Shown here in pieces: positions 1-13,200 of a DNA stretch of 64,000 nucleotides. A model generated the notes under the pieces. The model was not told the DNA's origin. It saw only the letters and a program-made list of their open reading frames with translations, and did not search any database. Each line of letters begins with the position of its first letter. Position 1 is the stretch's first letter. The stretch comes from Torreya grandis (Eukaryota > Streptophyta > Pinopsida > Cupressales > Taxaceae), in NCBI GenBank assembly GCA_037957365.1, contig JARHVA010005355.1, forward strand, positions 1-64,000, written 5' to 3'. Both the position numbers and the translations under genes were made by a program.

Positions 1-754
<754 letters not shown>

Positions 755-1245
755 ATCCAAACAATTTGTAAAATATCAAACTATTTTTCTAAAAATTATA
801 AGGGAGGAAAATTTGGGGTTTGAGGACCTAGTTTGGAAATCTAGGGTTATAGAATTTTTGAAAATTATGCCAATAATTTAAATTCTAAAAATAGTTTTGA
901 ATATAATAAATGCACAAAAATATATACAAAAATAAAAAATTTGAAATTAAATTTTTGCACAAGAAAACTACTAATATTGAAGTTTTAATTTTTTTTTGAC
1001 AAAGTAAACAATTTGCAAAATTTTTAAAATATTTTTCTAAAATTTGCAAAGAAGGTGTGAAGTTTGAAGAACTAGTTTGAAAATCTAGGGTTTTGAGCTA
1101 GTGGTTTAGAATTTTTGAAAATTATGCCAATAATTTAAATTCTAAAAATATTTTTGAATAGAGTAAATGTGCAAAAATTTATATGAAAAAAAAAGAATTT
1201 AAATTAAATTTTTGCACAAAATTTGAAGGAAAAACCCTAAGGGTA
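755..1245. repeat. Two-copy tandem duplication, ~244-257 bp unit
   Basis: The block containing gtttgaggacctagttt (818) and attatgccaataattt (864) is repeated as gtttgaagaactagttt (1062) and attatgccaataattt (1121). The offset is 244 bp early in the unit and 257 bp later, because the second copy has a ~12-bp insertion. Both copies also share an A/T-rich stretch with ttttgcac near the end. No coding frame is maintained. Confidence 0.85.
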
Positions 1246-2449
1246 CCTAGGGTTTTAGATTTTTGTTTTAAGTAAGTCGGGTTCACCACATATTTTATTA
1301 TTTTTGATAATCTAGTGTTTAGTTCCTAAATAATAAGGGGTCTGGAGTAAAGGGAAAAATATAGTTTACTATGGTAAAATATATATTTTTATCAAGTAAA
1401 TTACATTAGGAAGAGAAATAAAATTATCTAAAAATGGGCTGAAATGAATGATTTAGGAGCTAAAAATTGAGATGCAAGACTGGGACACTGTCAAAAATTT
1501 AGATATAGCCTTCATTCTATGATTGGATAGGAGTGAAAAAGTGGATAGGAATGGAAATGGTGATATAATCCACATCTACCACTATTGTCTTAAGGATATG
1601 AGCTTTCTAGGTTTTGTTTTCTAGATCACTGTGAGCTTGTATACCAAATTTTAATGGTTGGTAGTCAATAAATCTTGATATAGGTTCATTTTAAACTCTA
1701 AAACCCTATATTCATATACACACATTCAAAAAACAAGTGAATCAAAAGAAAAAGGGGAAAATTTGAGTTAGGGTAAGAATGATTGCATGATTTATAGCCC
1801 ATACTATCCTAATCACTGCTTACATTAAACCTCAAGCTAGGGTCTCAAACTAAATGTAGTTATCCCTTAAGGAACATGCATAATCAATGTGCACGATAGA
1901 TACAAGAATGAATTTCACCTAGCCCATTCTTTTATTAAGCATGTAAATCTATGTGTGAGGCAGAATGTTGAGCTATACTATTGATTGATTTTTAATTATG
2001 TAATGTGCCAAAGTAATAAGTGCTAGATATAAAATGACTTGTGAAGTATTTTATATAGGAGACTCTTTATTTAAAATTTGGGAGATTTATTTTCATTTAG
2101 CTAACATGGGAAATCTTAAGGAAAAAGCTAAGAAAAGGGGTAAGACTCAACTAGTGAAATAAATTGACCTTGGATAGGAGTGCTAGAAATGAGACACCCT
2201 AGGGTCCAACGTTATAGTCTAATCCCAATGCTCTTGTCCTAAAATCTTAGGACCTAAGGTTATGGAAAGAGGATAGGAAGTCTAACCTGGATAAGGTGGA
2301 ATGACTATTTTAAAGGTGTATAATGATTGAGAATAGGTAAAAAGGTGACTTAAGCCTAGAATAAGACCAAAAAGAATAAAACAAAGACATGGATAAATGT
2401 GAACAAAAACTCATATTCTCTAGTTAGAGTCTCATATGAAAGTAATATG
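1246..2449. other. Unassigned AT-rich sequence before element 1
   Basis: No ORF, RNA gene or repeat of the later families was recognised here. The right edge is uncertain because the start of the adjoining LTR cannot be fixed exactly. Confidence 0.4.
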
Positions 2450-2909
2450 AAAAGACATGATATGTTTGGTTTCTTGACCAATTTAAGGTGTTTAAAAATA
2501 GGCATTGGATACTAGCCTAATCATTGAAAATTAATCTAAGTGACCAAAACAAACTAGGTGTAGGTTAGGCCTATGCCAATTGGGGGTCCTTCATTTCCAA
2601 CTCTTGGTGGGATAAAAAAAATATTGAAACATGTTGAATAGGTGTAAATAGACATGTTTGAACTTTTAGTATGTAGAGGAACCAACAAGAAAGCTAATTT
2701 TATCTTAGAGAGAGTCTAAGCATGTAAAAAAGGGTATAGACAAGCTCGATGGGGTATCTTCAAGTGTTAATATCTCCTATAAGGATTTGAATGGGAACCA
2801 AAGGAATTTGTAGGGTTATCAAGGTACCTTAACATAAATTATTTGGAATTTATTGGTAGCTTCAATGTCAAATATTTAAGAACAAATCTTAAGACCAAAA
2901 AACTACCTA

Positions 2910-2926
2910 AAACCCTACTAAACCCT
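2910..2926 (+). promoter_or_regulatory. Telo-box-like pair in the 5' LTR of element 1
   Basis: AAACCCTA at 2910-2917 is followed by AAACCCT at 2920-2926. The same pair is kept in the 3' LTR from 14420. AAACCCTA is the core of the plant telo-box promoter element. A regulatory role here is inferred. Confidence 0.4.
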
Positions 2927-2953
2927 CAACCATGACCTGATGGAGAAAAAAAG

Positions 2954-2956
<3 letters not shown>

Positions 2957-3006
<50 letters not shown>
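2957..3006. repeat. (AT)25 microsatellite inside the 5' LTR
   Basis: This is a pure AT dinucleotide tract. At the matching place in the 3' LTR (14471-14482) only (AT)6 is present, so the tract expanded (or its partner contracted) after the element inserted. Confidence 0.95.
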
Positions 3007-3013
<7 letters not shown>

Positions 3014-3759
3014 TTTTACCATTAAATATATTTTAAATTTCATAGGACTCACTAAGTCTTCCTCCCATACCTTTGAGTTATACACAATTGTATGGATAGG
3101 GTGAAAACAAGGTTTTTTTTTTTTACCATTTTTTGTGTTTTTTAGGCTACAAGAAGAGTCTAAAGCCTAGGAAAAAACTCTTGTGTCCAAACTAGAGCTC
3201 TCATCTCAACTAGTCAAAACTAGCAAGTGGACACAAAGGTGAGAAGGGTGAAAAATCCAAGTGTAAACCTTTTTAAGGTGTACCTGAGAAGTATAAGGCC
3301 ATGGATAGTATTTTAAATTGTAATTAACTCTATCCTATGGATTTTCATTGAAAAATAAATCCAAGTTTGAATACAAGTGTGAGGGGTGACTAAAAAAATA
3401 GTTTTTAGAGTATAGGAAGTGATGGCTTCCTTCCAAGAGTTTTCAAATGAGAAGGACTGAAACAAATTCATGGAGAGGCATGTATAAATGCCTAAAATAT
3501 CATTCCAAAAATTATAATTTTCCTTATTTAGTTGCGTGACATTAAAATAGGTTTAAATTATGAAGATAGTTTTTTGAGCCAAGACTGGGAGTTTTATGCC
3601 ACTTTTCATAAGTTTCACGACTTGTATGGACATTTGGACCTCCTAAAATTTTATGGTTCATTTAAAATCTCTTTCTCATGAAAATTCAACCTATTTTCTC
3701 AGATTTAAAAGTATACAAGTGACATTTGGACTTACCTTATCTTGATCTTCTCCCAAAGG

Positions 3760-3768
3760 CTATACATA
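3760..3768 (+). promoter_or_regulatory. Degenerate TATA box of element 1, 5' LTR copy
   Basis: The sequence ctatacata sits where the 3' LTR has a canonical ctataaata (15298-15306), in well-conserved surroundings (cccaaaggc upstream, tttttagagcctccattgg downstream). The 5' copy has lost one A to C, which would weaken a promoter. Assignment as the LTR promoter rests on motif and context only. Confidence 0.45.
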
Positions 3769-4447
3769 TTAAATCTTTTGGGTCTTTTTAGAGCCTCCAT
3801 TGGTTAATGGTGAAACCCTAGAATTTTTTTTACTTTAATGAATATTGAATAAATAAACAATTGATTTTACTACTTACATGATTTATAATTGAGTTTTATT
3901 CCAATATTGTTGGTCTTGTCTAGTAGAAGATGATCTTTTCTAGCATGTTATCCTTGATTGTTCACTAAGTGTGCAAAAGAGTAATTGTTATAAGTATTTA
4001 TTAGTGTTATTTGATAAGTGTATAAGTGTCTTAGAAGTTTTTACTGATTATATTCCATAAAGTAATCATACATTACCCTCTTAAGCATAAAAATGCATCT
4101 TTAACCTAGCATATGAAACATTGATGTGACAATCCATCTTGAATTATAAGTTTTGTGTAAAAGAATATTTGTTTAGCTCTAAGTAATATAATTTAAGTCA
4201 ATAGGATGAAATTAAATATTGGCTCATAACCTTTATTTTTCTTATTTTGTCTTCTTAACCCTTTACATGCAAATTTGATAGGTAAGATAGTGTTTCAAAG
4301 AGTACATCAAGGGAACTAGCCCTTCTAGAGATCCATCTCAATAAATTATTACCCACAGTAAAAGATACATTTTCATTATGCCACTTAGATGAGGAGAGAT
4401 AGGAATCTCCTCAAGGGGTGCAAATCCAAGTGACAATTTTTTTTGGC

Positions 4448-5860
4448 ATGTCTGATGAGACTCTAAGTCTTAAAATATTGTCCAATATTGGTGCTAATCT
4501 TGGCATAATTAGAGCTACAAGAACATCTACATCAGTACCTAATGACTCCACTAAAGTTTTCAACTCTTCAATTGTTGATCAGTCCCTAATTTCCATGCCA
4601 AAGGTGACCACTAAGTCTTTTACTAAAGGTATACCCTTTGATTTTGTGAAATTGCCTTTATATTTTGTTAAAAGGTTCAGATTTGTGAATGTTCATCTTT
4701 ATTCAAGAGAGTTGGAGTTTAAGAAGTCCAAGTTCCTACTAAGTTCAACCCCTAATACCCATAGTCTAAAATATGATATGGATATAAATCAACCTTTTAT
4801 ACCTTTCACTGGATCATCTCCTTTGAATCTTGCCTAATATGATGAAATTCTAGGATCAACCCTTAAGAATGTTCCATCTTTTAGTGGAAAAGGTCCTATT
4901 ACTCCCATTGAGCACATTAGAAACATAGAAAACTTTTGAAATATCCATAATATCATTCAAGATAATGTGGATATTACGTTATTGGCATTTTATTTCAAAG
5001 GGAAGGCCTTAGGTTGGTATGGGACTCTACCTAAAAATTCTATTAGTTCATGGGATGAACTAGGAGATCTATTGACTAAGAGGTTTAGAGAGAAGAGTGA
5101 TCATATATCACTAGCTAAGTAATTGACCACTATCAAGAGGGCACCATAATATTTTATGAAATATTTTAAAATTAGATTTAAAAAGATATGGGATAGGATC
5201 CCAACCCTTGTGAGACCTACTCCAAATTATGCCTTCTTGTACTATTTAAAGGCATTAAATAGTGATGTATCCATGATGATTCAATCCATGGGTGGGAATA
5301 AACTACCTACTACCTATGATATATTCATCAATCCTGATAATTATCTTGTTAAAGAAGGGAAGATTACTCCTAGACCACCAATGCCATTGTTCCTTGATTT
5401 GCAGCCTCTTAGGCAAGTTGCATTACCTACCTTGGCTCCTTTATCTAGTCAAGAAAATTATACCATAGACCCTAAAAATTAGATCCATGAAGTAAATATT
5501 TTTCTCTAAAGTTTTAATAATGAATTGGTTTCCCTCAAAAGGCAATAAACTCAAAGTTATAGGCCATACCAGTCCTACAATCAGTTTGGAAAAATAAATA
5601 GGTCTCTTTTTTAAGGTAATAATCAAGTACAAGGTTAAATAACTCAAGGTAGACCTTGCCAAAGCTATAATATTAATTCACCATAATCTTCTAAAGCTCT
5701 TATTCCCACTCAAAATAACTTTGTTCAAGAATAACCATGGTATCCCTCCTATGACCAAAATCAAGTTCAAGTTGCATATGCCAATGAAATGCCTATTCAA
5801 GACATGATAATGCAAGGTAGCCAAGTACCTAAAGTTATAAATTTTGAGATCTCAATGTAA
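4448..5860 (+). pseudogene. gag: Gag of element 1 (decayed)
   Basis: This is a single frame of ~470 codons. The N-terminal ~130 residues are open. The core around residues 175-300 is a retrotransposon Gag domain, with FKGKALGWYGTLP, SWDELGDLLTKRF and TTIKR, then DRIPTL, LYYLKALNSD and QSMGGNKLP blocks. The C-terminal third is rich in Gln, Asn and Tyr. No CCHC zinc knuckle was seen. In-frame stops lie at expected Gln codons, for example TAA 5120-5122 within AK*LTTIKR. The ATG at 4448 is only ~20 nt after the LTR end, leaving almost no leader. The same blocks occur in the array at 19534 and 26905, so the two families share Gag ancestry. It would form the virus-like particle core in the cytoplasm. 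Confidence 0.85.
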
Positions 5861-5894
5861 AAAATAATGGAAAAAAGAAAAAAAATCTAATTCT

Positions 5895-6959
5895 AAACTT
5901 ATAAATCTTTTGGAGGGCGAGTTTTATGCCATCAATCATTTGGGGAATATAAGTAATATGAATGTTAGTGTGTCCTGTAATACTAGGTCTAAGAAGAAGG
6001 TTGTTGAAGAGACACAAAGGGCTGATAAAGGACATATTTTGAATCTTACATCATATCAAATGGTGCATCAGTCTAACTTAGTCCCTAAGGTGCAATAAAA
6101 TTAGAAGTTTTAGAATATAAGGCTAGTTCCTACACATCCACCTTCACAAGCTACACCACAAGGTACTAGTGCTTCCAAAGAGACTTTCAAGGTGAGTAAT
6201 CCTTATATAAATGTTGTGGATAAAATTAAGAATTTACATATGAATATTTTCTTATGGTATTCATTGAAAATACTAGGATAAAAATATATGCTTCAAAAGG
6301 AATTACAAGAACTAGGTAAGCAAGTTAGATTAGCTAGAAATGAGAATGTTGTCTTGGTAAATACAACTCAACCGATTGATGGAAAAGTGAATAAAAATGA
6401 TAAGAAACCTCATTTTTACATATCCTTTATCATTTTTGATTTCTTAGTTCACAATTTCATCATAGATAGTGGGGCTATTACTTCAGTTATGCCCAAATCA
6501 ATAGTGGATAAACTAGGCCTCAAGTATGAACTAAGGGCTAAAAGAATCCTATAATTACATGGATAAATAGCAAATACCTTGGGATTATTCAATGATTTTA
6601 ATCTGATTTTACATGCTTCTCTTTATTTTTATATCCCTCATGTGGCTATGGCAAATTTAACTCCATACTTTGCTATTTACTTGTCAAGAGAGTTCATAGA
6701 TAAGATAGGTGGATACTTGGTAGCCAATTGGTCCTATATGGTTTTTAGGAGAAAGTATGGTACTAAAGTGAAGATTAAATCAGATCCTATCCATCATAAT
6801 CACTTATATACTTACATTCATAAAGTGGTAAATATAAATTATGCCATTATTGATGAGGAAGAACTTCACATGGGTCAATCTCCAACATCCTCTCTTGAAG
6901 GAGTTTATAATTTGTATTTAGATGAATGGGGAGATGAACATTATGAGCATGATCCTTAA
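5895..6959 (+). pseudogene. pol: Protease region of element 1 Pol (decayed)
   Basis: The frame differs from Gag and continues into the downstream RNase H and RT. Up to 6400 is a charged linker. The retropepsin-like core follows, with active-site motif IIDSGAI (Asp codon 6465-6467) and a following hydrophobic stretch (VMPKSIVDKLGL). The region to 6959 is open apart from two stops near 6552-6567 and ends in an acidic tail. It would cleave the Gag-Pol polyprotein. The second conserved protease motif was not located with confidence. Confidence 0.75.
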
Positions 6960-7435
6960 AAATTAATAAAGGGAATTGGTATTATAGTGTATTAAATTCA
7001 TGAGTATGACTCTTTCATGCCAAAATTGATGAAGCCAAGTGAAGACATGGATGGCTTATGGCAGATTTTATTTGATGGATCAAGAAGCAAGATTAGAGCA
7101 GGTGGTGGAGCAATGTTGGTTTCCCCATCCAAGGAAAGATACTATTACACTTTTATATTTAAATTATTTTGTACTTGTAATGTGGTATAATATGAGGCCC
7201 TCATTCATGGCCTTCAGTGGACTAGGAAAAGAGGTGTGAAAGAATTACAAGTATATGGTGACAATGAGTTGATTGTGAATCAAGTAAGGGGCCAAAATAT
7301 GACTAAAAAATCTTTGATGAAGTCCTATAAGCATAGAGTGTGGGATCTTGTGGAGGAGTTCCAAGATTTCAACATCCAATCCATCCCAAGAGAAGACAAC
7401 AAACATGCTGATAGGTTGGTATAAATTGGAACTTA
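6960..7435 (+). pseudogene. pol: Archaeal-like RNase H domain, upstream of the RT (element 1)
   Basis: The frame is the same as the protease and RT. The domain has all four RNase H acidic positions in family context: FDGS (Asp 7074-7076), YEAL (Glu 7194-7196), GDNEL (Asp 7260-7262) and HADRL (Asp 7410-7412). These are joined by ELIVNQVRG and IPREDNKHAD, as in the second RNase H of plant Tat elements. One TAA (7188-7190) stands just before YEAL where Ala or Glu is usual. It would degrade RNA in RNA:DNA hybrids during reverse transcription. The usual description places this domain after the RT-RNase H. Here it lies between protease and RT, an order repeated in element 3. Confidence 0.82.
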
Positions 7436-8463
7436 GTTTGATGTTACAAAAGGGATAAGACAATATAAGAACCAACCACATCTTAAGGTGATTGTAAGGC
7501 ACTTCATACTTGATATTGTCACCAATTGGAAAGTGTTTGATAGTGACTAACAAATAGTAATTTTTATATAAGAGGAGGATAAGTTTTCTTCCAAGAATCA
7601 ATCCAAACTACAATAATAAAATGGAGGGAAGATTGTATAATTGAAGTCAAACAAACTCCCTAAAGACCTAGTCACACTTGAGAGTATCTTCAATGATGAT
7701 GATTAGTTGAAGAAAGAAAAGTTAAGCATGTATAATAAGAAATAAAAATATGAGAAATTAAAAATATTCAAGGATAAGTTTCTTACACTTAGGAAGGTAT
7801 GTACTAGTGAAGAAAAACATGCTTTCATTGAGTTATGTAAGGAGTTTTCTTATGTCTTTGCATGGGAATATAGTGATTTGAAATGCTTTGATACAAATTT
7901 ATCTCAACATACCATATATATAGATGAGAATTCTAAGCCTATCAAGAAAATAAAAAGTCCAATAAATCCTAAGATTAAGCCTCTCGTGAAGAAAGAGCTT
8001 ACTAAGTTGATTGAGTCCAAAATCATTTTTCCTATTAAGCATTCATCTTGGTTGGAAAACCTAGTATCTATTCAGAAGAAGAATGGGTAAATTAGGTTAT
8101 GTGTTGATTTTAGGGACTTGAATCAAGTTTCCTTGAATTAAAATTATCCTCTTCCTTCCATGGAGCAAATTTTTCAAGTTATGGTAGGTAGTTAAAGGTT
8201 TTCTCTCCTTGATGGATATTCTAGGTATAATCAAATTTTGGTGAAGGAATGTGACCAATATAAGATAGCCTTTACTAATAAATTGGGTACATATGCTTAT
8301 ACGAAAATTAATTTTGGCCTATCTAATGCTGGATCTACATTTCAATGTGTAATGGATATGGATTTTCAAGGACTAATAAATGACATTATGTTGGTATATC
8401 TTGATGATATCACAATTTTTTCTAAGGATGTAAGGGATCACTTGAATCACCTTAGGTAGATTT
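7436..8463 (+). pseudogene. pol: Reverse transcriptase of element 1 (decayed)
   Basis: The frame carries the usual plant Gypsy linker (FSYVFAWEYSDLK) and then RT motifs. These include SSWLENLVSIQKKNG, LCVDFRDLNQ (about 8097-8126), a FSLLDGYSRYNQ block, and the catalytic box YLDD at 8397-8408, which is intact. Stops fall after KKNG (TAA where Glu is usual), at LN* (8140s), at GS*RF (8190s) and at LR* (8457-8459). A frameshift near 8460 moves the rest into another frame. It would copy element RNA into cDNA within the particle. Confidence 0.88.
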
Positions 8464-9305
8464 TTGAGATATGTAGAGAGTTTGGAATCTCTCTCAACCC
8501 AAATAAGTGTGTTTTTGGTTCATAAATTCAAACTTTTAGGACACATTGTCTCAAATAAAGACTTATCCATAGATCCTGAAAGGGCGAGTGCAATCTTGGC
8601 ATTGACTTTTCCCAAACACAAGAAAGGTTTGCAAAATTTCTTTGGAAAAATTAATTTCATAAGGAGGTTCATTTATGATTTTTATAATTTATTCAATCCT
8701 CTAACCTCTATTCTAAGGCAGGATGAAGTGTTCACTTGGACAAGAAGAAGGAAGGGGAGTTTTAAAGAGATTAAACAAGTCATTGCTCAAGATCCTACAC
8801 TTAAAATTCATAATTTCTCAAAGGATTTTAACTTGTATACCTTAGGAAATGAGGAGGTAATATTTTCCATGATTACTAAATCAAATTAAGAGAATCTTAT
8901 TTCCTTATTTAGTCAAGGTTTGGAAGGATATGAGGTAAGATACACCTATGTTGAGAAGAAAGTACTTTCAGTTGTTAGAAGTCTAAATAATTTTTGGCAT
9001 ATGTTATCTAACAATAAGATTCACATATTGTTACCTCATCCTAGTGTCATAGACTTCATTTTGAGCAGATATTTGAATGAAAAAGGGATGGTTGGATCAT
9101 AAAATTGATGGAGTATGACATAGAAATCAAGATAACCAAGTTAGTGAAAGGAAAGGGGTTATGTGAGCACCTAGCTTCAGATTTGAAGGAACAAAAAGAA
9201 GTTATTTTATCACTTCATGATGACCCTATGATAATTTCATATTCATCCATGAGATGTTGGAAACAAGATATGATCCATTTTATTCAAACTAGTGAGTATC
9301 CATAA
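8464..9305 (+). pseudogene. pol: RT connection and RT-linked RNase H of element 1
   Basis: The first part (8464-8889) continues RT with LLGHIVSNKDLSIDPER, FFGKINFIRRFIYDF and FNPLTSILRQ, the plant Gypsy thumb/connection region. The RNase H of this domain follows with NLYTLGNEEV (first Asp not evident), a YTYVEKKVLSVVRSL block at ~8947 and the tail through 9305 (MEYDIEIKITKLVKGKGLCEHLA). Two frame changes bracket the segment (frame 1 to 9102, then frame 0). Together with 6960-7435 the element encodes two RNases H. Confidence 0.82.
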
Positions 9306-10280
9306 GGCTTAGATAGAGCTAAAAGAAGGTACTTTAGATTACAATCTATTCCTTATGTACTTGTTGATGGAGTGGTGTTTAACAATTAATTATCATGTGT
9401 GTTATTGAGGTGTATTAAATCAAATTAGGTTGATAAAAAAATAATTAAGTTTCATGATGGACCAGATGGTGGTCAATTTGCTCCAAGAACCATATCTACT
9501 AAGATTATGAGAGTTGGATACTTTTGGCCTAGTTTGTTCCAAGACACCCATGTTTGGGTAAGGAAGTGTCAAAAATGTGCTCTCTTTTATGGTAACAAAA
9601 ATCTTGTATCTTTTCCTCTTCATCTAATACAAGTTGACCAACCCTTTATGCAGTGAGGTCTAGATTTTTTAGGCATAATCAACCCACCTTCTAGTGCTGA
9701 CCACAAGTGGGTGTTGACTGATACATATTAATTTACAACATTGGTGGAGGTTTTTTCTCTCAAATAATCAAATGAAAGTTCATTTCTAGACTTCTATGAA
9801 GGCATAGTGACAAGGTTTGGGGCTCCTTTAATAATAATTTTAGACAATGCATTGGATTTCATTGGAATAAAGATAAGTAAGTTGAATTTGAAACATGGCA
9901 TATATCTTAGTACTTCCTCCAAATATTATACATAAGGGAATGGAATATCTAGTTCCACTAATAAAAATCTAATCAGGATCATAAAGAGGAAAATGGAGGA
10001 AAACCAAAGGACTTGGCATTCTAAGTTGAAGAAAGCTCTTTAGGCTAATAGGATTACCCCCAAGAGAGAAATTAGAAACTCACCATATACACTTGTTTAT
10101 GGGAGAGGATATCTATTACCTATTTCACTTGATTTACTAGCATTGGATCTCACTTATCAGCTGGAGTTGATGGAAAATGAAAGCATGGAAGTTAGGTTGT
10201 GTGAGTTGATGGAGCTTGAAGAGATAAGAGATCAAACTATGCAAACTATAATATCTCACCAAGATCAAATAAAGAGATAA
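9306..10280 (+). pseudogene. pol: Integrase of element 1 (decayed)
   Basis: One frame. The zinc-binding N-terminus shows FHDGPDGGQF (His 9453-9455, second His replaced by Gln at 9474-9476) and CQKC (9567-9578). The catalytic core has GLDFLG (Asp 9660-9662) and ILDNA (Asp 9843-9845), and the expected Glu in the NGxxE region is Ser (9951-9953). So two of the seven key residues appear lost. Stops are TGA 9654-9656, TAA 9933-9935 and TAG 10041-10043, at positions where family members have Trp, Gln and Trp. The block SPYTLVYGRGYLLPISL follows. It would insert the cDNA into chromosomes. Confidence 0.87.
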
Positions 10281-13200
10281 TTTTAAAATAAATCCATGCC
10301 AATAATTTTACAAGAGGGATACATTTTTCTAAAGTGGAATGAAGATAGGGTTAAATTTATTATAGTCTATATTATGGATAAATTGATGTTATCTAATGTA
10401 TTTATAGCTTTAGTCTTGGTTTCATTAGCTTATTTGTCATTTTGGGTCATTTAATGTGCTTTTAAGAGTCATAAATGCAAGTGGCATGGTTCCCAAGGTG
10501 CCCAGGTATCCTATTTTCCTTTTAAAAATCCAATAGGTCATTTTAACTATCAAGTATGTTAGTTACATTATAATTTTATAGGTTGTCTAATTTAAATTCA
10601 AGAAACAACTAAAAAAGGGAGCAAATGGCACTTATACAGCCCATGGGGAAGTGTGCCACATGGGAAAAGATCATGTAAGACATATTAACCTTAATAAAAC
10701 TAATTTATATGTTTCATTTTCTCTATAAGTTTGATTTTAAAGACAAAAACATTTTACTCCTTTCTTGGTTTTCTAGACATATAGAAGTGACCTTCAGATT
10801 TTTGATCAGTACGTACAACTAAAGAGGTTTTAAGACAAAGTATTTTGAGAGGTTATAATAAAATTATATACCTTAATTTACATATAAAGATTTTTAATAA
10901 TGGTATTTTTTTCTTCAAGAAACATCCTCATGAAGTTGACTATACCTTTTTGCTAATTATTTCATGCACCCTATAGGTTTTGTTTAATTTTGGTCAAATC
11001 CATACAAACTAGTTGGTGATGTTAAATCCAAAGGATTTTGGATATATCATTAGATTTTATCCATTATTATTTTAATTTTTCATAATGTATTGATGATAAA
11101 ATTAGTCTATGCTATATGAAGGTGTCACCACGGTGAAGTTTTAGTCAATTCTACTTTGTTCCAGAATGTGGTCTTCTTTAGACGTTTCATGTGAGTTTAA
11201 GATGGTGTTCCACAATTTCTAGGGTCATATGACCACCTCATTCCATGTTTCTACTTCACCATAGCATCTTTTAGGCAGCTTGTAGCTTTGTCATCTCTCA
11301 TAGTCAACTTCATGCTTAGATTCACTTGTAGTCATCTATATAAGCTTGTTCAACTTGATCATGGAATGATAATAATATTATATTAGTTTTTCAATCCATC
11401 AAGAGTTTGAAAAAAATCATTTAGATGTTTTGAAAATGTGTAAGTGTGGTCACAAATTCATTCACCATGCTAAAACAGTCATTTGATGCTCTTGATTGCT
11501 CTATTCCATGTATATACAAGTGATTTTCATGTTTGAGAATATGTGTTGGAATTGGTTTCAAGGTTTTATTGATGAATATCATGTAATTGAAGGTTGGAAA
11601 TGAATTTTAGTTGTTTTAAAGCTATTCATAAACATTTTTTTACCCCAATTCCATTCCCTACTTGTATAACATGCCTAATTCACACCTATAGGGCCTTTGC
11701 TGACATCATACTAAGGTGGGGAAAGGTTAATATGTGTTACAACCTCTTATTATTAATAGAGGTGCATTAGGATGTTTGATGAGAGCATATAAAGTTCATA
11801 GTCATATATAGTTTCATAATTCTCATATTCAACTCATTGCTTGTGCACTAAAATATCCACCTACAGGTGGTTGAGCAGGGGACCAAAATATTTGTATGGA
11901 GAGAATGAAACAACTCAACACCTCATTAAAGTCTTGGTATGATAAATAAATCCATGAAAAATGCATATAAGGTGTCAAAAGGGAAAGAATAAGTGTGTAA
12001 ATCATGTTTGAAGATGATTAATTTTAGGGAAACTTTCCCTAAAAGGCCAAAATAGAGCTCTAGGGGGTTTTTGTGATCCCCTCACAACATGTTTCCCAAG
12101 GATTTAAAAGCCTATAATAAGATGATTATTATATAACCTAGAATAGATATTTTACATGCCAAGAATGAAGGTAAAAATTTAAGGGGAAAGGGGTTGTTTG
12201 AGGCCTCAAATATGCCTCCAAAAACACTAAAATAATCCATTAATGTCTATAGGTTTAAAAGCTTAAATGGTCTTTTGGCATCTAAAGAATCAAATAGGAT
12301 AAAATCTCATAACTAAGATGGTTAAAATGATGTAATGGTGCAAAAATGGATTAAAGTTTATCAAAATAATATTAAGACATGGTATTATAAGCCTATAGTC
12401 ACCTACAGGTATCCTTCTAGTAGGGAATAAACACCTATAGTAGCCAAAAGCAAAGTTTCTCAGTCATGGAAAAAAGAACTCAATTAAGGCGTCCAAAGCA
12501 CATATATAGTGAAGAAAATTATAATAATATATCAAATGGTTCTTATGGATCTAAAGGATGTATATAATCATCATGACTAAGTCCTTATAAGTTGAAGCAC
12601 ACCTACAATAGGGTCTTAAGGGCAAGGGTGTCTCAGTCTAAGTAAGGGAAAATAATATGTGAATATTAAGAATATTCAAGTGAATTCAATATGTGAGAGG
12701 GTATAATATGGTTATAATTCTTCAAGGTAAGTCAATAAACATCTTGATTGACCTTAGTTGAAGAAAATGACATCTACAGGTAGGGTTTAGAGGTAAAGCA
12801 TCTCAGTCTAACTAATGACCCTAAAATTGATTTCAAGATGGTGTTTTAAGGATTCCAAAGAAGAGAAATAGTTAAAAAATACATTTTTATACCCATAAGG
12901 ATTTTAATTTGAGATTATAAACATCATGAAAAATGTCTAAGTGAGAAATAATCACCTACAGTAGTCAACTCAGGGTTTCTTAGTCATCTAGGGAAAAACT
13001 CAATCTAGTGTAGCCAAAAGTGTAGGTAAGGCCAAATGGGAATTTATACCTGATTAAATAATGTGTGGAAAATTTAATTAATATGTTTTTGATTTCATAA
13101 GCTAAAAATATGAGAAAAATATGTCTACATAGGTCCATTACAACCCTATATAGACCTACAATAAGGTGCAGTCTTAGTGAAGGCAAGGTAAGACATGAAC

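Larger units (their letters stand above)
2450..4428 (+). repeat. 5' LTR of element 1
   Basis: It aligns by eye along its length with about 13900-15967. Shared landmarks include the block near 2590 (tccaactcttggtggg), the block near 2700 (agctaattt...), the TATA region near 3760, the block ctggtcttgtctagtagaag-like near 3910, and the end near 4310-4428 with actagcccttctagag. The right end is placed at the CA of aaatcca because homology to the other copy stops there. The left end (2400-2500) is uncertain. The two copies are visibly diverged, including indels, so insertion is old. Confidence 0.85.
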
